A stretch of 64,000 bases of DNA. Source: Bryoerythrophyllum caledonicum (taxonomy: Eukaryota; Streptophyta; Bryopsida; Pottiales; Pottiaceae). Where the stretch lies: NCBI GenBank assembly GCA_963971425.1, contig OZ020514.1, positions 40,275,158 through 40,339,157 on the forward strand. The letters run 5' to 3'. The notes under the pieces are model-generated. The model worked only from the letters and a program-made list of their open reading frames with translations, was not told the origin of the DNA and ran no database searches. Below, in pieces: positions 1 to 12,924 of the stretch. A program made the position numbers and the translations under genes. How positions within the stretch are numbered: the stretch's first letter is position 1; each line of letters begins with the position of its first letter.

Positions 1-650
1 TTATTGCAACGACATCCGCCATCAACTCAACCGAGACATCACACAAGTCACCTAGGTCGACAATGTCACCGTTGAGAAAAGAACCTCAATTGCTCCACAC
101 TTTCGCAAAGCAGATAATTCAATCGCGCGGTGGGTAGAGCTATATCAAACATTTTTGTTGCGTTAGCTAATGCTACAAATTTAGTGACGATTGCAAGGAC
201 GTGTTCTGCCGAATGAATTTTGTACAGTCCCAGAACCTAACAATCTTTGGTCAGTAATAAGCGTGGCGGTCTGTTCGTTGTTTTTAGTCCTCAATCAAGA
301 TGATCGGTGGGACAAACGTTCTTCCATAAGCCTCTTCCATCCCTATTAACTCTAGACCCCATTCCTTCGTCATGTCGGCAAGGAAAAAGGCGGTAGGCTG
401 CGATCTGGGTCTCCTTGATATGGCATTGTGAGCAATCTGCAACTGATTGCAGATTTAAGCGTCACCGGGAGCAACTCCTTCGTCACATTCTTTAATGCTT
501 CACGGTTGGCTCTGCAAAAATGAACAAAGAAAAAGACTATTAAGAACAGGTCACATGATTCTGAAATTGCAATCTTAAAGCGAGATTCATGCCAGAGAAC
601 AAGAGCGCTGCGGATTACGAACAAGACAGCGGGGTTGCTCCAGATCAAAT
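1..650. other. no recognisable gene
   Basis: I see no conserved coding region, RNA gene or repeat here. The short open frames have no recognisable motifs and unremarkable composition. Confidence 0.5.
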
Positions 651-1225
651 CTAGGACCGGATGCGCTCCCGATCATCACGAGGAGATCAGGCGCGCTCAC
701 GATCTCCACAGTAACATCAAGCAATCACATGTTCTCCACTAAGAGATCCATGGCGCAGTTGATATCGTAAGAGATCGGGCTTGCTCCCGGTCATCAATGG
801 GAGATCAGGATTGCAAATGATGTCAGATGGAGGTCGGGTGCACTCCCGATCTCAACTAAGAGATCGGGCGAGCTCCCCGTCCCAACAAGAAGATCCGTCA
901 GGCTTCTCATCTTTACAAGGAGATTTGTAGCGCTATCGACCTCCACTTTCTTGATCAATCGCGCTCCCGAGACCTCTATTGAGATCGTCGGAGCAAACTA
1001 TCACGAAAGAGATTGGGAGCGCTTCCAATATCATGGCAGATCGAGCGCGCTCCCGAACTTCACTGGGATATTTTGAGAGCACCTAATGTCCATTGGGTGA
1101 TTGGGTGGGCTCCCGATCTTTTAGTGGAGATCAAACGAGCTCCCGATCTCACCTAGGATATCGGACGCGCACCCAATCCCAACCGAGGCATCGGGTGCGC
1201 GCCCGATGTCAACTGCATTTTGGGT
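650..1225. repeat. GC-rich degenerate minisatellite with palindromic core
   Basis: About 16 degenerate units of roughly 30-40 bp follow one another. The shared core reads approximately GATCGGGCGCGCTCCCGATC, which is itself nearly palindromic. Units differ by substitutions and small indels and are separated by spacers such as tcaactaaga. The array stands out from the AT-rich surroundings by its GC content. Nothing directly downstream can be named as a gene it might serve. In style (short GC-rich units, CG-rich core) it resembles the arrays at 42-56 kb, but the unit is different. Confidence 0.75.
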
Positions 1226-2985
1226 GTATGTACGATCACTTAACATACGGATTTACGTATATGGAAGTATATAAACAATTCAAATATGAATGAACAAAGA
1301 AATACTTATTGGTTCAGCCACTCCGGCACCGGATTCGATTCACTGATCGCCACTGCCATCCTCGCCGATTATAAACGCTGCAGAGTATAGATCTGATTCA
1401 ATAGGTTGCCTCAACATCAATGATTCCTGACCCAAATCAAAATTCCTAAACACCAAACCTCAAAACCATCTATAGCTTTGGACTAGGAGAAACCAATCGA
1501 TTATCTTTGAATGAACTTAATGAAACCTGAAAGCAGTTCACTTCATTCTAATCAATCAACTAACAAAGTATTGACTGAAATTCAAAATTTCAATATACCA
1601 TCTCAGCATATGAAGATGGCTAGCAAATCTGCTGCATGCAAGCCATTCATTGAATTATAACTAGGAGAAACCAAGGCGATTTCTTTGAAATGAATTGAGT
1701 GAAACCTAGGAGCAACTCACTTAATTCTAACTAATCAACTAACATTATTCTCAATGAGGAATGTGAAATTCAACCTACCCAAACACGGGGTCTGATCTTC
1801 TTGTTGCTAGTATGTCGTGAACGCCGTCCACAGTGCTCACCTAAGAAGATCACAAAAGATCACAGAAGGTCGCACCTGATTGCTCTTCCTTGCATGGATA
1901 CGCACCTCTTTGTTGGGCCTCTTCGGTTCAACCTGTCTCTAGGTACGACGAAGCGCTCTCTAGTTACAAGCATGAAGATGAGAATGAAGAACACAATGAA
2001 GGACAAACCGCGAACATAGATAGAAGGAAAACAATAGAGAAAGACCGTAGTGAAGACGGCAAAGGCGATGAGAATGACAGCAAAAAACAACCACAAAAAT
2101 AGAAAAAATGGCTATGGCGAAGAGAAAGAGAGGGCTATGGCGAGCTCGAGCATGGGAGGAGAAAGGAAGAATGAGGATGGAGAAGAGAAAGGTGAGGGTG
2201 GACTGTGAGAGTGAGGGTTGGCTAGCATTTGATTGTTGTCGGCTGAAGTTGACGTCGTTCGCTTCCTAATGATAATCGGATACTTATGGCAACGAGAAGT
2301 ACTTCCTCGTATGATGAGCCTCCAAATGAATTCAATGGACTTAAATATAACTAGAAACTCATGACATTACATGAAATCCATAATCCTAGAATGCATGTAC
2401 CCCAGGCCGTAGACCCTAAACCTAAGACCCCGCCATGCAGACCATGCATTATTTTATTTTTATAAATGTTGGGTGGAAATGAATTAAAACATGTGCCTTA
2501 CGCATTGACACTAACAAAGGGATTATTTGTCAACAAGCCAATTTCCTTTTTTCAAGGACATTGACTCAATCAATGATATTTTTTATTTTAGTATTCCAAA
2601 GCCTATTCAGTTCACGAATATCCAACCCACTTCCTTCTCATTATTCCCGGCTAATACTCAACATCCAATATATGTACCCTAAGCGTTGATTGGTTTTTTG
2701 TTGTGTTTACAACCAAAGGCATTATTTTATTACAAACACAGGGACTTCTGATAAACTACCATTCTATTTTATGGATTACCCGTAACCACCTCTTTTTTAT
2801 TTAGATTTTCCATCAACGGGAGATCTCTAGCAAAGAGATATTATATATGTGGTTTTATATTTTCGTTATACTCTATTGTATCAAATTTATTGTTACATTT
2901 ATGGTTGTCGATAAATTTAAGGTTATAGTTTATAGTTATTGATTAAGTTTGATTTATAGATTTATTGGTAATATAAGCCCTGAAC
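1226..2985. other. no recognisable gene
   Basis: Small overlapping open frames near 1.8-2.1 kb (up to 78 codons, on both strands) have no recognisable domain. A purine-rich stretch lies at about 2.1-2.2 kb. Nothing else can be supported. Confidence 0.45.
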
Positions 2986-3178
2986 CTTCAACCATGAACC
3001 TTGAACCTTTAGCCATGAACTATAAACCGTGAACACTGAACCTTTAATTGTAAACCTCCAACCGTGAACCGTGAACCGTAAACCATGAACCCTGAACCTT
3101 TAACTGTGAACCTTCAACCTTCAACCTTCAACCCTAAACCGTGAACCGTGAACCCTAAACCCTAAATTCTAAACCATG
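2986..3178. repeat. degenerate telomere-like heptamer array
   Basis: About 27 heptamers of the form AACCNTN run in phase, for example aaccgtg, aaccatg, aaccctg and aaccttc. Several perfect ccctaaa units, the plant telomere repeat, lie towards the right end. The period of 7 is kept almost throughout although the units vary at positions 5-7. This looks like an interstitial telomere-like tract that has drifted, or a heptamer satellite seeded by one. Confidence 0.7.
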
Positions 3179-4589
3179 ATGCGTAATTCAACCTAAATAC
3201 AAAAGCCAAATCCGAATTCATAGAATTGGCTTGTTGTAGTTCTAAAAGTATCTGCTCAGAATTTTGTGCACGTATCTTCTCAAACATCCATGTTACTACC
3301 ATGAAACTAGGGAATGTTGACAAATGTTCCCTTTTGTAACGATTGCCAAGGTTCTACTTATTATGCCAAATGAATATGATTAGTGGGCAAAAGTGGGCCG
3401 ACTCTTTTTCCGAGGTACGGTATTTTTTCATTCACAAAGATGAATACCAGAAGTCCAATACGATTACATTATATTGTGTTATAGTTGAAGACGTGTTACG
3501 ACCCTAGTTTCTGCAAAAATACATCATGGGGCATACATCATCTTCCGTTTCTCAATGAGCAGCACTCTGGAAATAACATGGTTTTTTTACGATACGATCA
3601 TGCCAAGAGTACGAGCCTTTCATTATCATGAGTGCAATGTGGCCTTCGTCGTGGGCACGTCAAAGAATGCGCACTTTCATGATGGTGTACAGTAGTTAGA
3701 TTGAATGAGCATGCATGCCCAAGATCCGTTTCAAATTTAAGCGCGTGAATTTTTCCTTCAGGAGGAGATGGGAAGGGTTGATAAGAGTATCCTTCAACTC
3801 ATCTCTCATCCTTTTTTGCTCTGGAGGTTTGGGATACCGTGGAAGCTGAGAGAGTCAATGAGAGCGATTGCGTGCGCAAATTCGTGGTAGTAAAGTGTAA
3901 GGCAACGATTTGACATTATTCCATGAATGTTACATATATTTCCTCGTATGATTCTGTATCCGCTGTCTTTTTGAAATGATTGGTGAGGATTGTGTTGCAT
4001 TCTAAACTTTTAGTTGTTCAACAGCTTTCATGTAGTGCTTCTGTAACTAATTCGTCTTTGTTGATACTATCATAGCCTGGAAGCCCTAATTTTTTTCAAA
4101 TCCAAATTTAAGATGTTGTAATTGCTTGGTGTATGCTTCTATACAATTGCCCGCACGTTTGTAGCTGAACCTCTCTGTTTATTCCGCAAATATTCCGTTT
4201 GGCAAGTGCTTCTTTTACGACCTTGACATACGAGCAGAAGCCAAATAGAGATCTACAGTTGTTCAAGCCGTGCAAGTTTGGCTTCTCCCTTAGCTTGTCA
4301 GCCAACAATGGCTGCTTTCCCTGAAACCGGTGGTTGTCATTTTGAACTTACGCACGTTATTCGGAGATCTCTTAGTAGAATAGTCTGGAAAATTCTGCGA
4401 AATGTCCTTGGTGATCTGATTTTAATTAACCAAGGATCTCCAGTTGGATATGCCTAAACTTTTAGCTCCACCCTACTCCATCATAGGCAAACTATACGGC
4501 GTGGTTGTAGATTTGTCTCCGGTCATCCGGAGATCTCCGGCTAGTCCAGCCTTTGACATTGAGCTTGATCATCCAGTAGGTATCCACAT
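3179..4589. other. no recognisable gene; flank of the DUF7869-type relic
   Basis: No conserved frame is visible. The right part contains the 14-bp palindrome CCGGAGATCTCCGG at 4527-4540 and a partial copy at about 4363. Similar copies recur through the relic that follows. This stretch may hold decayed 5' exons or an upstream region of that gene. Confidence 0.35.
4527..4540. repeat. 14-bp perfect palindrome CCGGAGATCTCCGG
   Basis: This is a perfect inverted repeat. Partial copies sit near 4363, 5052, 6003, 8335 and 8483, all outside the best-conserved coding blocks of the surrounding relic. Possible transposase-binding or hairpin motif; function unknown. Confidence 0.5.
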
Positions 4590-7500
4590 CCACTCATACT
4601 CCCATTGAGGGCATCTGCCACCAACCGAAGATCCACTGATGTAGCACGATAGTATGTCTACTTCTGAGTCGTGGGAGCATGACCCAGACGACCTTGCCAT
4701 GGTCGCAGCTTCGTGCCCCGATTATCGACATGTGAATTACACGAAAGACTATGAACCATCCCAAGAGTCTACAAGAAGTTCGAGCTGTTGCGGTCAAAAT
4801 TGTCTATGAACCTTATGAGGCCGGCTTTCGCAAAATTGGATAAGCGTCCATTGTTGAGGTTCACCCAATAGGACAATGGCTTGGAGTCAACATACCAGTT
4901 GGTTTGAGGGAGTTTGTGTTACTTAGACCAACGGCCATAATTTCCACGGAAGAAGATTTATCACTCATTATCTTTCAACGTGGGTACGATTTACATGTTC
5001 ATACACTCTAGCGGACAGTCTTGTGGAGAAGGGCAGATGCTATGATTCCATCCGGAGATCTCCAGTCAAAAAATTCCCCAATTGTACCGCGAGAGCATTG
5101 GGTTGGACTTGAAGTGCAGCGGTCGGACGGAAATGGGTTGCTGCTCTGCTTTGGGAGAATTATAGCCGCGTTACCAACGGATCATTTCCGTAGTGGTTGG
5201 TTGGGTGAAGATAACATCGATGTTATGGTCCTAGACGTTTTTATTGGGGACATAAAGAAAATTATGAGTCATGAATCGTGGCCCATTTTGGAATGTTGTT
5301 GTCCTTCCATTTGCATCCCGGCCTCTATAACGTGATTCTGATGCGCATTTGGAGGGTCGTCCGAAGGAGCCATACCGCTTTATTTCCTGACAGCAGGACC
5401 TAAACAAGAAGAAATTCTTCTACACCAAGAAGACTACCGACGATGAAATTCGCAAGGTCAGCTCGAAAAGGTGCTGTCCAAAATGTTGCTGCCAATATTT
5501 TCTACGATCTCGGACTCTTTCAGTTAGGCAAAAAATCTATGACAAATCCTTCAAAGATAGAAAGGAGTATGCAATCTCGCTAGACGGGTCGTTTCGTTCA
5601 TTGATGGGGACGGGAAGAAAAAATACGTCACGCTCTTCAGAACAGAGGTCTGCTTCGTTGCATCATACACGATCTATGGAATACGGAAATCCATGTTTCA
5701 CACGTATATGGGACAATTCAGTAGAGGAATTATCTATGTTACTCACGGTAAGAAGGGCATCAAGCGCACACAGCTTGCCACTATACAAGCCATGGGATCA
5801 ATAACGTCCATTATTGATGACAACGCGGATCAAATGCCTTACCAAATGCAGAGTGTTGAAAATGGTTGGATTGACACTCTCAAGTATCTTCCGGCTGGAA
5901 ATAACTAGAAGCAAATACGTGCCAGCGTAAATGAGTTCCTTAATTAATCCTTGCATATTGTTATGGACTTGTAATCTCCATCCTTAGTCATCCTAAGTCG
6001 TAGTATCCCAACCGGAGATGTCCGATTAGGTCTTTGCTAACATGCAAGGACCACTAATTGATCACCTCTGTATTGCCTACTTTCTGTTGGATTTCTCTTC
6101 AGAATTACTTCTTTCACACGTAGTCTCGCACTCGGTTATTGTTTCATTTTACAGACAAACAACTCCTATGGACTATCGCCTGAAAGTCAGTCCACAATTA
6201 GCAAGGTCCAAAAGGAATTCATCTGAAATATTGCTATCAAGCCATCTGGAAGCACCTTCGCAAAATGCAGTATCTACGATGAGCTCAATCAATTCTTACT
6301 AACGGCTCTAAAGGAGACGCCTTCGCACGAGATATTCTATAGCAACACGCAGGCGCACTTGAATCACCAACAATCATGCCGGAAGCTTTACGCGGCATGG
6401 AGAGAGGAGTCGAAGGCGAAGCCGCTGACCTTTCTTTGTGTCATTCACGACAAGATGGACACTGCAAAGACGGCTCTTCCACGCATGTGGAGGACGACTA
6501 AGGCAACATCTGGTCTCAGACAGCTTCCCATGAATGTCACCAGAATGGTGTCGCACGATCATGTCAACGGAGCATATGCACACTACGCTCCTGCTTTATG
6601 ACCTAGAGATTCGAACGCCACCATCTCCTTTGGCAAAAAAATTTAGGCGGCTTATAGGAGCACCATTATATGAGACGCGCGCGCTTTTTGAGCACCCACC
6701 TGCGAACTCAATGTTCGAAGTGCTCATTAGGGGGAAGAGCAGGTGCGACAACACTTTAGAGCCCGTGGAGCCGAGTGCTTTCAGCGGACCGAAATCCTTG
6801 CCATCGAAATTTTTACTGCATCTCCACAACTCAGCAAAGAACAACAAGAACCAATATTGATGGCATTCTTATCACTATTAAGTGCTCGAGGTGTTTTCAA
6901 GGAGATTCAGGTAGGCTTCTTGGTGGTCGAACATACCTATGAAGATATTGATGCTTACTTTAGTCATCTATAAAAAAAACTCAAGAAAAGTAGTACATAT
7001 ATTCTAGTGGAACTAATGAAGGTTGTCATGAAGTCACAAAAACTTGCCTTCAGGCCTAAAGTTATCCAAGAGGTGGTCGACTATAAATTGAACGTCAAAG
7101 GTTACCTAGGCAGTGGGGCGGCACGTCAGGTAGGAATAAGTGATATGCATCTTTTCAAGTTCTATGTTAACAATGACGATGTTTTGGACATGAAGTTCAA
7201 GAAATCTACCGTTGACGCAAAGTGGCTATCCTTGAATAAACAGCCAATAAAACTCTAGAAGGTAGATGAATGTAGACGTCCCAAGTTCCCAACAGGATCT
7301 CCCAAGCCCGCCCCCTTCAAGCCCATGTGTAGGGTAATGAGGAGAAAAACCCGGTCGGAAACCAAGATGTTGCCAGAGACAATGCCAGAAAAGCGACGAA
7401 GAACAAATATTTCATAAGGATGGGGCTCCGGAAGTCCATTGAGTACTTGGCCTCCGGAATGTCTAAGTGCACAGGGTATGCAAAGTCCATCCACTCTTAC

Positions 7501-7995
7501 CTGCAGTATTGGAAGGACATCATCGACGAGCTTGACAAGCCACTTCGAAAGATGTCTTCCTAACTCGAAGAGGGATTTTGACCTTGCCATGATTGGAGAG
7601 GCCCTCACAAGGGAGGTGGGGATTCCTTGGAATTGCTTCCACAACCATTGGATGTCACTTCGAAAGATGAGGTACTGGAGACTTACTGCGGACCCGCCAG
7701 TGAAGCCCCAGAGTCCACTTTTAATCCCTGGCGTGACATGCGTTAGTGGTTTTGGGTTTTAGTAAGACCCAGTGATCCGGACATCTATCTTGTCTGGCAG
7801 GGTAGAGCACTTTCCGACGTCATCAAGGATGAAAGAAATGCCAACCACGTCAAATTTCTCGGTAAGTACTGGGAGCCTGATAACAAGCAGAAGAATTTGA
7901 AGAGGAAGTACCAAGACTGCTAGGAAGCCACATGGATTCTTGACCAAGAGAAGTCTATATGGTATCATGTGAGTTTTGTGTTGTTGCGACTTGAT
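4590..7995 (+). pseudogene. decayed DUF7869-type gene (transposon-like RNase H-fold protein)
   Basis: Fragments in all three plus frames line up as one long protein. At 5.02-5.3 kb there is a segment containing REHWVGLEVQRSDGNG. At 5.6-5.9 kb a conserved block contains QATIQAMGSITSIIDDNADQ-like sequence (read TIQAMGSITSIIDDNADQ). At 6.36-6.6 kb comes IHDKMDTAKTALPRM. At 6.8-7.0 kb lies NNKNQY, then GVFKEIQVGFLVVEHTYEDI, the most diagnostic part; it resembles the N-K-Y ... GHTHEDID signature I associate with DUF7869 proteins. At 7.77-7.95 kb is a C-terminal piece with WQGRALSDVIKDE. In-frame stops and frame changes are many (at least ten), so it is not functional as read. A likely intron lies near 5.94-6.15 kb, ending ttttacag. 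The family name is from memory and the catalytic role is unknown. Confidence 0.5.
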
Positions 7996-9246
7996 CAAGC
8001 AAAGTTAACCAACTTACGAGGTCTCCATTCACTGCGTTAGGGATACGGTGATCAGTCACAGTATCTAAGTTTTTGCTCTACAGTAGTTGAATCTTGAAGA
8101 GTCATCCACATCCTCGCGGAAGTGCACCAAAGATCTTCGTCTGTGAAGACGATTGAAGTTCGGCCCCGAGTACAACATCCCTCTCTTCAACTCCCGCAAG
8201 TCATCTTCAAGATAAGCGGAGCCGTGCTCTTGCATTCACTCCCATTACAATACGTAGAGTAGTGATAGTGTCACAATTGTCTGGTATATGGCAGCGGAAT
8301 ACCAAAAGTCCCGCACATCCCGCCGGAAGCTGATCGGAGATCTCTGGCTGTTTATACCGTAGAAGTTTTGCTTCTCTATGTTTTAATGGCTGACATCGGC
8401 TGCCATAATGCCGGATGTTATCTTCAAGAAAGGTGGAGGGACAAACTTCCATATACTGCCATGTACATCTGGTGAAGATACGGCCGGAGATCTTTGGATA
8501 GGAAAATCACATCTACAATTCTCTAGAATGAGGTCCGCAGTAGAAAGTGAGCCTACGATTATGACATTACCTAGGTGTACTCAAGAGCACATAATCAAGT
8601 TCGTAGATCTCTAGTGAGTAAGAAACTGCAAGTTATCAGTAGATGGTACTTCAACCGGATCAACGTGAGTACCTACGTGAATGATATAGTCTCAAGGTCC
8701 AACAAAATTTGCCTTGCTCAAGTCCACAGGGGGTTGCCTCCTTCATTGCCCTAGGAATAGTCCTCATCTTCACGTAGAAAACTTCTCACATAGTCGCAAA
8801 TCAAAAAAATTAGAGACCACTTGGGCTTCCTCCTGGCAGATTCCTTCGTAGATTTCAAACAGGCCACTGCTGGAATGGAAAGAGGCTGTAAAAGACCTAG
8901 TACATATCAATCATCCGAGTACCTCATATGATTCAAGTGATGCTGAAGGCTGGCGGCGGAGATAGTACTTCCAATAGGACATTAAGACGGGACGCATGAC
9001 GCGTGGCTCACCATGCTTAATTCTCCATAATGTTGAGTCATGATTGTGGAATCTACCTTGAATTATAAAGATCTCGGTGTAATGGAGACTCAAATCAATG
9101 ACGGTTCCTCTACATACGATGGAGAAGTGTAATGAATGGGTGGGTAGGGAGGAAAGTATAAGAAGGAGTTGAGGGATGCGGTCGTCCATCTGTTTGTCGT
9201 TCAACCTATAGTCTCTTAGTCCAGAGCCAGGGTGGAGAGAGAGGAG
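7996..9246. other. no recognisable gene
   Basis: Short frames only, with no motif I can name. Two more partial copies of the CCGGAGATCT motif occur near 8335 and 8483, so the repeat unit that contains the DUF7869-type relic may extend this far. Confidence 0.35.
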
Positions 9247-9570
9247 ATGGCTACCGCAAGTAGGAAGAGGGAGAGGGAAGATATAGATTCAGTAGAGAGT
9301 AGAGTTACACAAAGGATGGAGAGCGACGTTGAGGAAGTGGAGAAAGGAAGAGAGATTTTGTTACAGGACGACAGCAGGTACACAAGGGAGTACTGTTCAG
9401 AATGGCATGTTGTGGACGAAGTGGAGGACGAGGGGGAGATCAAATATGTACAAGAGAAGGAGGACGGCATCGACTATGAAGTGGAGGACGAGAAGGAGAT
9501 CGACTCTGAAGTAGAAAAAAACTTGAATGGAGATACATCGTCTGAAGAAGAGGAGGAGGACGACTGGTGA
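9247..9570 (+). CDS. hypothetical acidic, Glu/Lys-rich reading frame
   Basis: From the first ATG at 9247 this frame codes for 107 residues, very rich in E, D, K and R, ending in a run of acids (EEEEEDDW). Part of it is a short imperfect tandem repeat (EVEDEGEI / EVEDEKEI) from a purine-rich repeat of about 57 bp. There is no recognisable domain. The composition may simply be what a purine-rich repeat encodes. I cannot say that it is a gene. Confidence 0.2.
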   Translation: MATASRKREREDIDSVESRVTQRMESDVEEVEKGREILLQDDSRYTREYCSEWHVVDEVEDEGEIKYVQEKEDGIDYEVEDEKEIDSEVEKNLNGDTSSEEEEEDDW

Positions 9571-11269
9571 TATGAAGACGAGGAGGAATCTTACTTGGAG
9601 GGCGGCTGCAACCCATTTCAAATTGGGTGTGAGACAAGGTCCAATGTTGATTTGGACATGTACGCACCAACACACTGAAAAGATGCTTAGAGCTCTAGAG
9701 AGAGGTAGTGCCAGAATAGAAATTGTTGTAAGATCCAAGAGATTTCTTTGAGACCAGCCACAAGTGACTAGTAGATTTGTTGTTGTATCATTCGCTATTG
9801 TAAAGAGAGCCCACTGTACACGAACTTGACTCAAACGTCTTCATAATCAACATATTGCCACTTCCTTGAATTACCGCACCTGAATTTTTCCATATGAATT
9901 CTTCCATGCACATGCGAGCTATCGACTTACTAACGCATTATCATTTTTAAACGACCGAGCAACTCGATCTTGCGTATTCAGCTTCCAACCCAATATCTCC
10001 GGATGGCAGAACGACATCCTTGACATGTCAATGCTCCAAGCTCTTAAATATACTATACTATTCTTGTACAACTTTTTGTATCATTGTACACAGGAAAGAC
10101 ACTGGACGTGGACCCATGTTTTTTGGTCCTTCTCCACTATACTACCACAGAAATGTACACTGGACCATATTACATGGTATGTTTTATAAACATGTAAGCT
10201 TGAAACTTGTTATCAATTTGTCGATCGCGGCTAAGAAAATTCCATGCTTGTTCTATATCATGCATCACTATCATCGGTTCGTTTCGTATTACTGAAATCA
10301 TTCAAAGATATCCGGATGATTAATCAAAATTTATTCACCGAGTATCCCTTTCAATTTCTTTGGTGCCATTATTTTACTAAACAAAAATCCTTCTTCCTTA
10401 TTTCTTGACTTTGCAAAGTCCAGACATAGTTAAATACAGCATAGTTGTGAAACTTGTTTATTTGCCATATACTAATGATTGCGCATGGAACATTGAAGTC
10501 ATGATGTATGTGATTTATGAAGTGATGATAAATACAAGCATAGCCTGGGTTGCCACGTGAACGCATGAATGGGCCTCAAGCAACATCATTGATTTTTCTC
10601 ATTAGTGAAACTCAACTGAACTCTAGGGCATTGTTTGGTTTGGAGAGAATGAAGAAAGATTGCACAGATGTGCCATAGATACTAGACCATCATGGGCCCA
10701 TTGGTAGTGCAACATGCACATAAGTTTTATACAGTCTATCTTAACTGTGTATGTGCTAGTCAATATTACAATACATATTCTAATAAGAAGTCTTCTATTG
10801 TTTAGATATAGTGTCATATATAAACATGATTACAGTGACATGTTGAAGTGACCTCAAATTAAATGATGGTAGTTGAAGAATTTTCAAAGAAAATATATAT
10901 ATGGTAGATAATTATAATACATTCTTCTACTCAATGTTAAAATTTGTAGCTATATATATTGCCCACATTTTTTCACAACATGCCAACTATTTTACCTCTT
11001 CATTTGAGGATAAAATATTATTATTTGAACCAAAATGATTCACCGATTTATACATGTCAATAATCTTTTAAAAGACCCTATCTATGATTTATATGAAGAA
11101 CTTCAAAATTGTCTAGTGAAGATTATATATCATGAGACTAACTCAAATACCGTACACCTATTTTTCACCAATCAAACTTTAAATTTATTAGTAGATAACA
11201 TTAATGAACCATTCCCAAAGACAACCTATATTTTTATTATATATACAATGTTAAAAAATGTATGTCGTG
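9571..11269. other. AT-rich, no recognisable gene
   Basis: The small open frames on both strands have no motif. No repeat array or RNA gene was recognised. Confidence 0.45.
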
Positions 11270-12275
11270 AATGAAATTTCTGAGAACAAATCACATATTG
11301 CCCTTCAATGCCCAATGTATAACCCCAAAAGCCCTCTCCACATCCTTCCATGCCCTCTCTTGCATTTTAGCATACCACTTCTTCTTCTCACCGCGTGGAT
11401 CACTTTTGTGATGGTTTTTACAAATATAGCCCAACCAAGATAGATCTCAATAGCTAAGAGGTAGCAAAGGTTGTATTAAGCCCATTCACTTTGAATTTTG
11501 CACTTAGCATGTTACCTCGCATATAATTAAGCGTCAATGGGCTCCCGTCAATGTCCTTGTTGGAACTTGTTGATCCAATTTAAGCATGCCATATCCAAAG
11601 ATTGTAAGAGGCAATCGCCTCCATAACTTTTGATTGAGCCCCATCCTTGTTCAGCTACTGTCCTTGTCAAATAGGACAATTTTTTCCTGACCCAATGAGT
11701 GCAATCAATGAAATCAAACCGAAGTCTTGGAGCTCATTTAGCTGCATTTGATGCAGTATATCTTCCAGCATAGGGTGCCTCAAACGGTGTGATCCACAAA
11801 TATTGACCACTGCAAGAGCAAACCTGTTGAAGCTCTCAGTGGCAGTGGTCTCCAATATGTGTTAGTATTCATCAATTACATCTGCCACCATGCCATAACT
11901 TGGAATTCAAAAAACAATCGTCAACTTCTGAATCAAAGATTCCCAAAGTTTTTCCACAACATCTCCTTTCACATAAACAATAAATCATGCTCCACTACAG
12001 CATCATGAATCTTCAAGAAAAGCGGCTTACGCATGCAGAACCGTTGTTGAAGATTGTCTTCCTCGTAGGTTGATTCAGACTCTGCAAAGTAACCCTTCCA
12101 TATTTGATCTTGCCCTCTTGTGAAGTCTCTGCCAATATTCAGAGCTTTGCCTCGTTTGGAACCACCATGCAATTGCCCCAGTACCTCTTCACGTTCCTGC
12201 TCATACATTTTTTTAAGTTCTTTGGACATCATTGTAAAAAAAAAGCAATTCTTTTTTAGGATCACTTTCTTCATT
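11270..12275 (-). pseudogene. PIF/Harbinger nuclease relic (ALP1-like)
   Basis: Minus-strand pieces in several frames follow the order of plant PIF/Harbinger nucleases. First comes GGSKRGKALNIGRD ... QQRFCMRKPLFLKIHDAV ... EHD (12.0-12.27 kb), then TTATESFNRFALAVV (11.8 kb), then the worn segment that in the family reads SIDCMHW..WKNCP (11.67 kb, only GKNCP well kept). EAIASYNLWIWHA follows at 11.6 kb, then PRWAIFVKTI-like and WKDVERAFGV segments at 11.3-11.4 kb. In the family this is the DDE endonuclease that acts with a Myb-like partner; no partner frame was seen here. Several stops and frame changes break it. I could not find terminal inverted repeats. Confidence 0.7.
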
Positions 12276-12924
12276 GTCAAATGTAAGCTGATCCTACACA
12301 AACTTCAATAAAGGCTCCATCTAAATTAATTTTTGGAAGCACAAAGATCTACAATATAAAAAAAGTATAGTATCGAAAAGAAATGTGCAAGCATAAGTAA
12401 TGTTTGTTAAATTCAAGTCGCCCCAACAAGGCGTAGAAGTGGAAAGGCAAATTTTTAAAAATATCAGAAGGAAAAGAAAAAGCAAAGTAAAAGTATAATC
12501 TGGATATAGAAGCTCAATGAATAAAATATATTGGGTCAAAATATATTTGCCTTGTAGAAAAAGAGAAAGAAGGAAGTCTCAAAAATGGCCTAAATCTAAA
12601 CCTTTATAAACCTCTAAAAGTAAAAGTCCAAAAATAAACAACTAAACATAAAGCGAACTCTAATTTCAATGTTAGGTGTAGGCATACTATATGATTTACA
12701 AATGCTATAAGTTTTTATTCTTTAAGAATATTTTTATCAACCATGTTGACAATAATCTTGCCTTTTATCTAGTATAAATGATTTTACTCTAAATATAGAA
12801 CTTCATACAATGTAAAAAATCATAACACATTTATATCATACAGTACCACTACACTAAACATAAAATTTATTGTAATATAAAGTTAGTAGCAATATATGTA
12901 AAACTCAAGTCAATTTTAGAATGA
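12276..12924. other. AT-rich, no recognisable gene
   Basis: Very AT-rich DNA between the Harbinger relic and the Helitron pair, with no conserved coding sequence. Confidence 0.5.

Noticed and set aside
1860-2102. Overlapping 70-78-codon frames on both strands, one with a hydrophobic start
   Set aside because: No family match, no neighbouring coding evidence; probably chance in a compositionally biased stretch.
4590-7995. Possible virus-derived capsid or replication gene
   Set aside because: The best-kept blocks fit a DUF7869-type plant repeat gene; no capsid or polymerase motif is present.
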